DNA of 64,000 bases from an uncultured bacterium (GTDB taxonomy: Bacteria > DRYD01), in contig CAKZQG010000007.1 in the NCBI GenBank assembly GCA_937139605.1, forward strand, positions 111,298-175,297, read 5' to 3'. Each line of letters opens with the position of its first letter. The stretch's first letter is position 1. Below the pieces are notes generated by a model. The model saw only the letters and a program-made list of their open reading frames with translations, did not search any database and was not told the origin of the DNA. Below are positions 61,050 to 64,000 of the stretch, in pieces. Position numbers and translations under genes: made by a program.

Positions 61050-63104
61050 CTAAAATTTAGTAGGCTCATTAACTTTCATATTTCTATTATTGTCAAATCT
61101 CTTATATTGAACACTTTCTTCAATCTTAGGTAAATCCATCATAACAACCGGAGTTATAGCTATTATCAATTCTATAATTTCCTTTTGTTTTGACTTAACT
61201 CTAAAGAATTCACCTATTATTGGGATATCTCCAAGCAAAGGTATTTTATTAAATGAATTAGCTTCTCTTTCTCTGAATAATCCACCAATCAAAACAGTAT
61301 CCCCTTGTTTTACTCTAACAGTTGTTTGAGCATTCCTTGTAATGATTCTAGGGAACTGAGTACCTGTTATAATTTCCCCGACTTCTGAAACCTGTGGTTG
61401 TAAATTCATAGTTACATAACCATCAGGAGATATCTCTGGAGTTACATTTAGTATAATACCAACGTTAATATAATTAGCCTGTGGTTGTCCAGTTCTGTAG
61501 TCAGTATAAATTAATGGGAACTGCTCACCAATTTGGATATTAGCTTGCTGTTTATTTTGAGTCATAATATATGGAGCTGCTAATATTTTAACTTGCCCTT
61601 GGTTTATTAAATAATTAAGTGTTGCTTGAAAATTCAGCATACTCCTTGTAAATAATTGAATCCCTAAGTAATCAGAAGGCCCAGTTTGAATAGCCCCATT
61701 TGGATCTTTTTTACCTTCTTGTAAAGTAACACCTGCACTTTGGTTCCAGTTAACACCTAAAGTTTTAGAAGCTCCTTCAGAAGCAGCCAATACATGTAAT
61801 CTCATAGCAACTTGAGGCATCGGAACATCTACAGCTTTTATAAAGGATTTGACAGTATCAATTATATCTGGAGTAGCTGTTACTATTAAAGAATTCATTC
61901 TTTGATCTATTGCTATTGCTTCTTTTGGTACTAAGCCACCCATCATAGAAACTACTTCTTGAGCATTAGCATAATTTAATCTAATTACTTCAGTAGTTGG
62001 AGGTGTAACTGGTGGTGGAGGAGGTGGTGGTACATCTAATTGACCAACCAAATTCTTTATTTCTCTTATAGTATCAACAGGAGCTTTAACTAACAAACTA
62101 TTAGTTTTCTCAACAACTTGAACAGTAGCTTCAGGATAAGAAGATTTAATAACTGGTTCTATTTCTTTAGCAGAAGCATTTTCTAAATTAATAACTTGAG
62201 TTTTCATAGGACCAGAAACTTTAACATCTTGCTGGAATTGTGCTAATTTATCTTTTGGAGCTACATAAGCTATCCCATTTACTATCTTATAATCAAATCC
62301 ATTAGATAATAATATCATTTTCAAAGCTTGTTCAGCTTCAACATTAACAAGTTTAGTTGTTATTTTTTCTGGATATTTTTGAACTTCAGGGCTAAATAAT
62401 ACATTCCAACCTAAAGTATCCGCTATTAATCTAACAGTATCTACTAAAGTAGCATCAACTAAATCTAAAGTGACAGTTTTTTTAGAAGAAACTGATGATG
62501 AAGAAGTTACAGATTTCTTAGTAGGCATTGTTTTAACAGTAGTAGATTCAGTACTACTTTTAGATTTAGTAGTATTAACCTTAGGAGCTTTAACTTCTAC
62601 TGTTGGTTCTTCTTTCATTTCTTCTTTTTTAGATTCTTCTTTTTTAACACTAACTTCCTTTTCTTCAGCTGCAGATAATACAATATAATTTCTTAAATTT
62701 TGTTTTTCAGAATATACAGTTTTAGGGCCAACAGGCTCTGGGGGATTCTTTTCTTTTATCTCAATTACAGTAAAACCAGAGCTTTCAAATACTTTAAAAT
62801 TAACTGCATCATAATTTAAATATACCTTTAATAAAGAATCTTTTCCTTCTTCAGATACTTCTACTTTAGAAACGGGCCCACCAGGCATTAAATTTGCGTC
62901 AGTTTGTGATAAATTAATATTGGAATCCTTAAATTTAACAGTTAATACATTACCTGATAAAACAGGTTTAGAAGCACCTAAGGTATTAACACTTATCTTA
63001 ACAGTACTATCTATTTCTTTTATTTCAACTTTAGAGATAGTACCTGCTAATGCTATATTAAAAATAATAACCGCTAATATAATATATTGAACTATTTTTT
63101 TCAT
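61050..63104 (-). CDS. pilQ: Type IV pilus secretin PilQ
   Basis: PilQ is the outer-membrane pore for the pilus. The protein is 684 aa. Parts in order are: a signal peptide (IVQYIILAVIIFNIALA); an AMIN-type domain (residues 20-118); a Lys/Glu/Ser-rich linker; an STN domain (near 215-290); two secretin N1-type domains separated by a proline run (VPPPPPPPVTPP); and the secretin core ending in VRVKQGDTVLIGGLF and KIPLLGDIPIIGEFF. It overlaps no gene and follows pilP by 24 bases. Confidence 0.96.
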   Translation of the reverse strand: MKKIVQYIILAVIIFNIALAGTISKVEIKEIDSTVKISVNTLGASKPVLSGNVLTVKFKDSNINLSQTDANLMPGGPVSKVEVSEEGKDSLLKVYLNYDAVNFKVFESSGFTVIEIKEKNPPEPVGPKTVYSEKQNLRNYIVLSAAEEKEVSVKKEESKKEEMKEEPTVEVKAPKVNTTKSKSSTESTTVKTMPTKKSVTSSSSVSSKKTVTLDLVDATLVDTVRLIADTLGWNVLFSPEVQKYPEKITTKLVNVEAEQALKMILLSNGFDYKIVNGIAYVAPKDKLAQFQQDVKVSGPMKTQVINLENASAKEIEPVIKSSYPEATVQVVEKTNSLLVKAPVDTIREIKNLVGQLDVPPPPPPPVTPPTTEVIRLNYANAQEVVSMMGGLVPKEAIAIDQRMNSLIVTATPDIIDTVKSFIKAVDVPMPQVAMRLHVLAASEGASKTLGVNWNQSAGVTLQEGKKDPNGAIQTGPSDYLGIQLFTRSMLNFQATLNYLINQGQVKILAAPYIMTQNKQQANIQIGEQFPLIYTDYRTGQPQANYINVGIILNVTPEISPDGYVTMNLQPQVSEVGEIITGTQFPRIITRNAQTTVRVKQGDTVLIGGLFREREANSFNKIPLLGDIPIIGEFFRVKSKQKEIIELIIAITPVVMMDLPKIEESVQYKRFDNNRNMKVNEPTKF

Positions 63105-63128
63105 TTTTTCACCTCCTTATTTTTATTT

Positions 63129-63758
63129 TTACTTTTTATTCTTAGGTATAACTAGTTTTTCAGAACCCATAACTAAAACTAAATTATTATCTTGAATATC
63201 AGTAATCTTATATCCTCCTACAATAGTACCTGTTTTAACTATATAACTTCTATTAGTAGGAGTATGTCTTAAAATAGCTCTCCGTCCATCAGCAGAAGAA
63301 AGACTCCCTTCATAAGTAAACATCGTAATAGATTCAGTAGCTAAATTAACAGGAGCAGAGGAACTTTGCTGTTCAGATTGATTTTGCTGATTAACTTTAG
63401 ACTGCTGAGTAACTTGAATACTTTCATTTTTATCAGCTTTATTACTGTCAGTTTGTTGTTTATTTTTTAGTAATTCTATTCCTTTAATAGATTTAGCAAT
63501 AAAAGGATCGACAAAATCTTTTGTCTCTCTATTAACAGGAATAACAACCTTTTCAGATAATTTCTTTTTAATAGAATCTACGTCTTTTAATTCACTTGGG
63601 ATATCCAGATTAGAAGCTTCTTCTATTTTAATATCTTTAGTTAAATCACCTGGTTCTTGAATTCTTTCAGGACTTATACAACCACTTAAATAAAATACAC
63701 TAATTATAATAAGACTTAATAAAATATTTTTAAATAAAAAACTAATATTAAATTTCAT
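63129..63758 (-). CDS. pilP: Type IV pilus assembly lipoprotein PilP
   Basis: PilP is an inner-membrane lipoprotein connecting PilO to PilQ. It is 209 aa with a lipobox (FYLSGC, mature Cys near residue 27). A linker with a Gln/Ser/Asn-rich stretch follows, with the PilP-like DPF motif (FVDPFIAKSIKG). The C-terminal beta domain (SLSSADGRRAILRHTPTNRS; GTIVGGYKITDI) resembles the PilP HR domain. It is followed by pilQ and preceded by pilO in the conserved order. Confidence 0.88.
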   Translation of the reverse strand: MKFNISFLFKNILLSLIIISVFYLSGCISPERIQEPGDLTKDIKIEEASNLDIPSELKDVDSIKKKLSEKVVIPVNRETKDFVDPFIAKSIKGIELLKNKQQTDSNKADKNESIQVTQQSKVNQQNQSEQQSSSAPVNLATESITMFTYEGSLSSADGRRAILRHTPTNRSYIVKTGTIVGGYKITDIQDNNLVLVMGSEKLVIPKNKK

Positions 63759-63762
63759 AAAA

Positions 63763-64000
63763 TCACCTACCTTGAATTTCTATAGTTTCCATAGTTAAAC
63801 TAACACTTAAAGTAGGAGACTTCCCTACTTCAACATTAGATGGCGAAAAAGAAATAGTTTTAATTCTAACTAAACTACCGACTTTATTTTGATCAGATAA
63901 TTGTTTTAAAAAATCAATAATAGTAGAATATTTACCAGTTAAAGACATTGTAATTTCAGTAGCTTTAATACTTATACCTGTAGAATTTTCTCCTCCACCA
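63763..64000 (-). CDS. pilO: Type IV pilus protein PilO, C-terminal part
   Basis: The ORF track shows only 61 aa from an internal ATG, but the frame continues upstream to the window edge without a stop (GGENSTGISIKATEIT before that Met). The visible part contains the PilO ferredoxin-like strand-helix LTGKYSTIIDFLKQLSD and RIKTISFSPSNVEVG. It is four bases upstream of pilP, the usual pilO-pilP-pilQ order, so pilM and pilN probably lie just outside the window. Confidence 0.85.
   Translation of the reverse strand, partial: GGGENSTGISIKATEITMSLTGKYSTIIDFLKQLSDQNKVGSLVRIKTISFSPSNVEVGKSPTLSVSLTMETIEIQGR

Overview
The window is a very AT-rich (roughly a quarter G+C by eye), gene-dense bacterial chromosome segment. 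About two thirds of its genes lie on the minus strand. The organism looks like a diderm: it has a type IV pilus secretin (PilQ with PilP and PilO), an MlaF-type lipid-transport ATPase and an outer-membrane-type lipoprotein signal. It also has traits more usual in monoderms, namely HemQ-type heme synthesis, a diadenylate cyclase, a short P1-less YidC and a Bacillus-type SdhA. Menaquinone genes (UbiA family, UbiE/MenG), NuoA and SdhA point to a respiratory metabolism. GC-rich stems in the two tRNAs against an AT-rich genome hint at warm growth, but this is only inference. I could not place the organism in a named phylum. The standard code is in use (TGG for Trp, TGA as stop).

Layout. 1-7000: a split alpha operon on the minus strand (sdhA, cdaA, rpsK, rpsD, rpoA, then a truncated secreted-protein gene). 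7000-16000: an orphan Mla-type ATPase, a large repeat-motif coiled-coil protein, OsmC, and a plus-strand envelope/proteostasis set (HtpX-like protease, Clp-type unfoldase, FHA protein, divergent MreC). 16300-18160: a broken delta-60-repeat gene. 18400-22840: dnaK, tRNA-Ser, galE, lipA. 22840-43000: a long minus-strand run with two pilC paralogs, rplM/rpsI, a glycosyltransferase, topA, hemQ, arginine decarboxylase, obg, inositol-phosphate synthase, a UbiA prenyltransferase, mtnA, khpB(jag), yidC, nuoA and an HtrA protease. 43000-50350: tRNA-Cys, a third pilC with pilT, moxR, then a plus-strand deoC-aldehyde dehydrogenase-nicotinate phosphoribosyltransferase operon. 50350-53100: an accessory patch with decaying genes, a gene cut by a 21-bp tandem duplication, and a small secreted Cys/Asp-rich repeat peptide. 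53200-60330: a SufT-like protein, a TPR protein, and a minus-strand operon nnr-menG-folC-folE-ATP-grasp. 60590-64000: a small helical protein and the end of a pilOPQ operon.

The most interesting signal I found is not a gene. Two copies of an RNA-like element lie 22-24 nt upstream of the rpsD and khpB(jag) start codons, on the minus strand. Both share an identical first stem and an identical single-stranded linker, while the second stem differs completely in sequence but stays complementary. This gives an H-type pseudoknot with compensatory changes, and I take it as a candidate undescribed structured RNA. Other notable items are the transcript-end inverted repeat around the secreted peptide gene, the reversible-looking 21-bp duplication, three PilC paralogs in 21 kb, a Clp ATPase without a recognisable ClpP-docking loop or M domain, and protein genes that follow tRNAs with no ribosome binding site.
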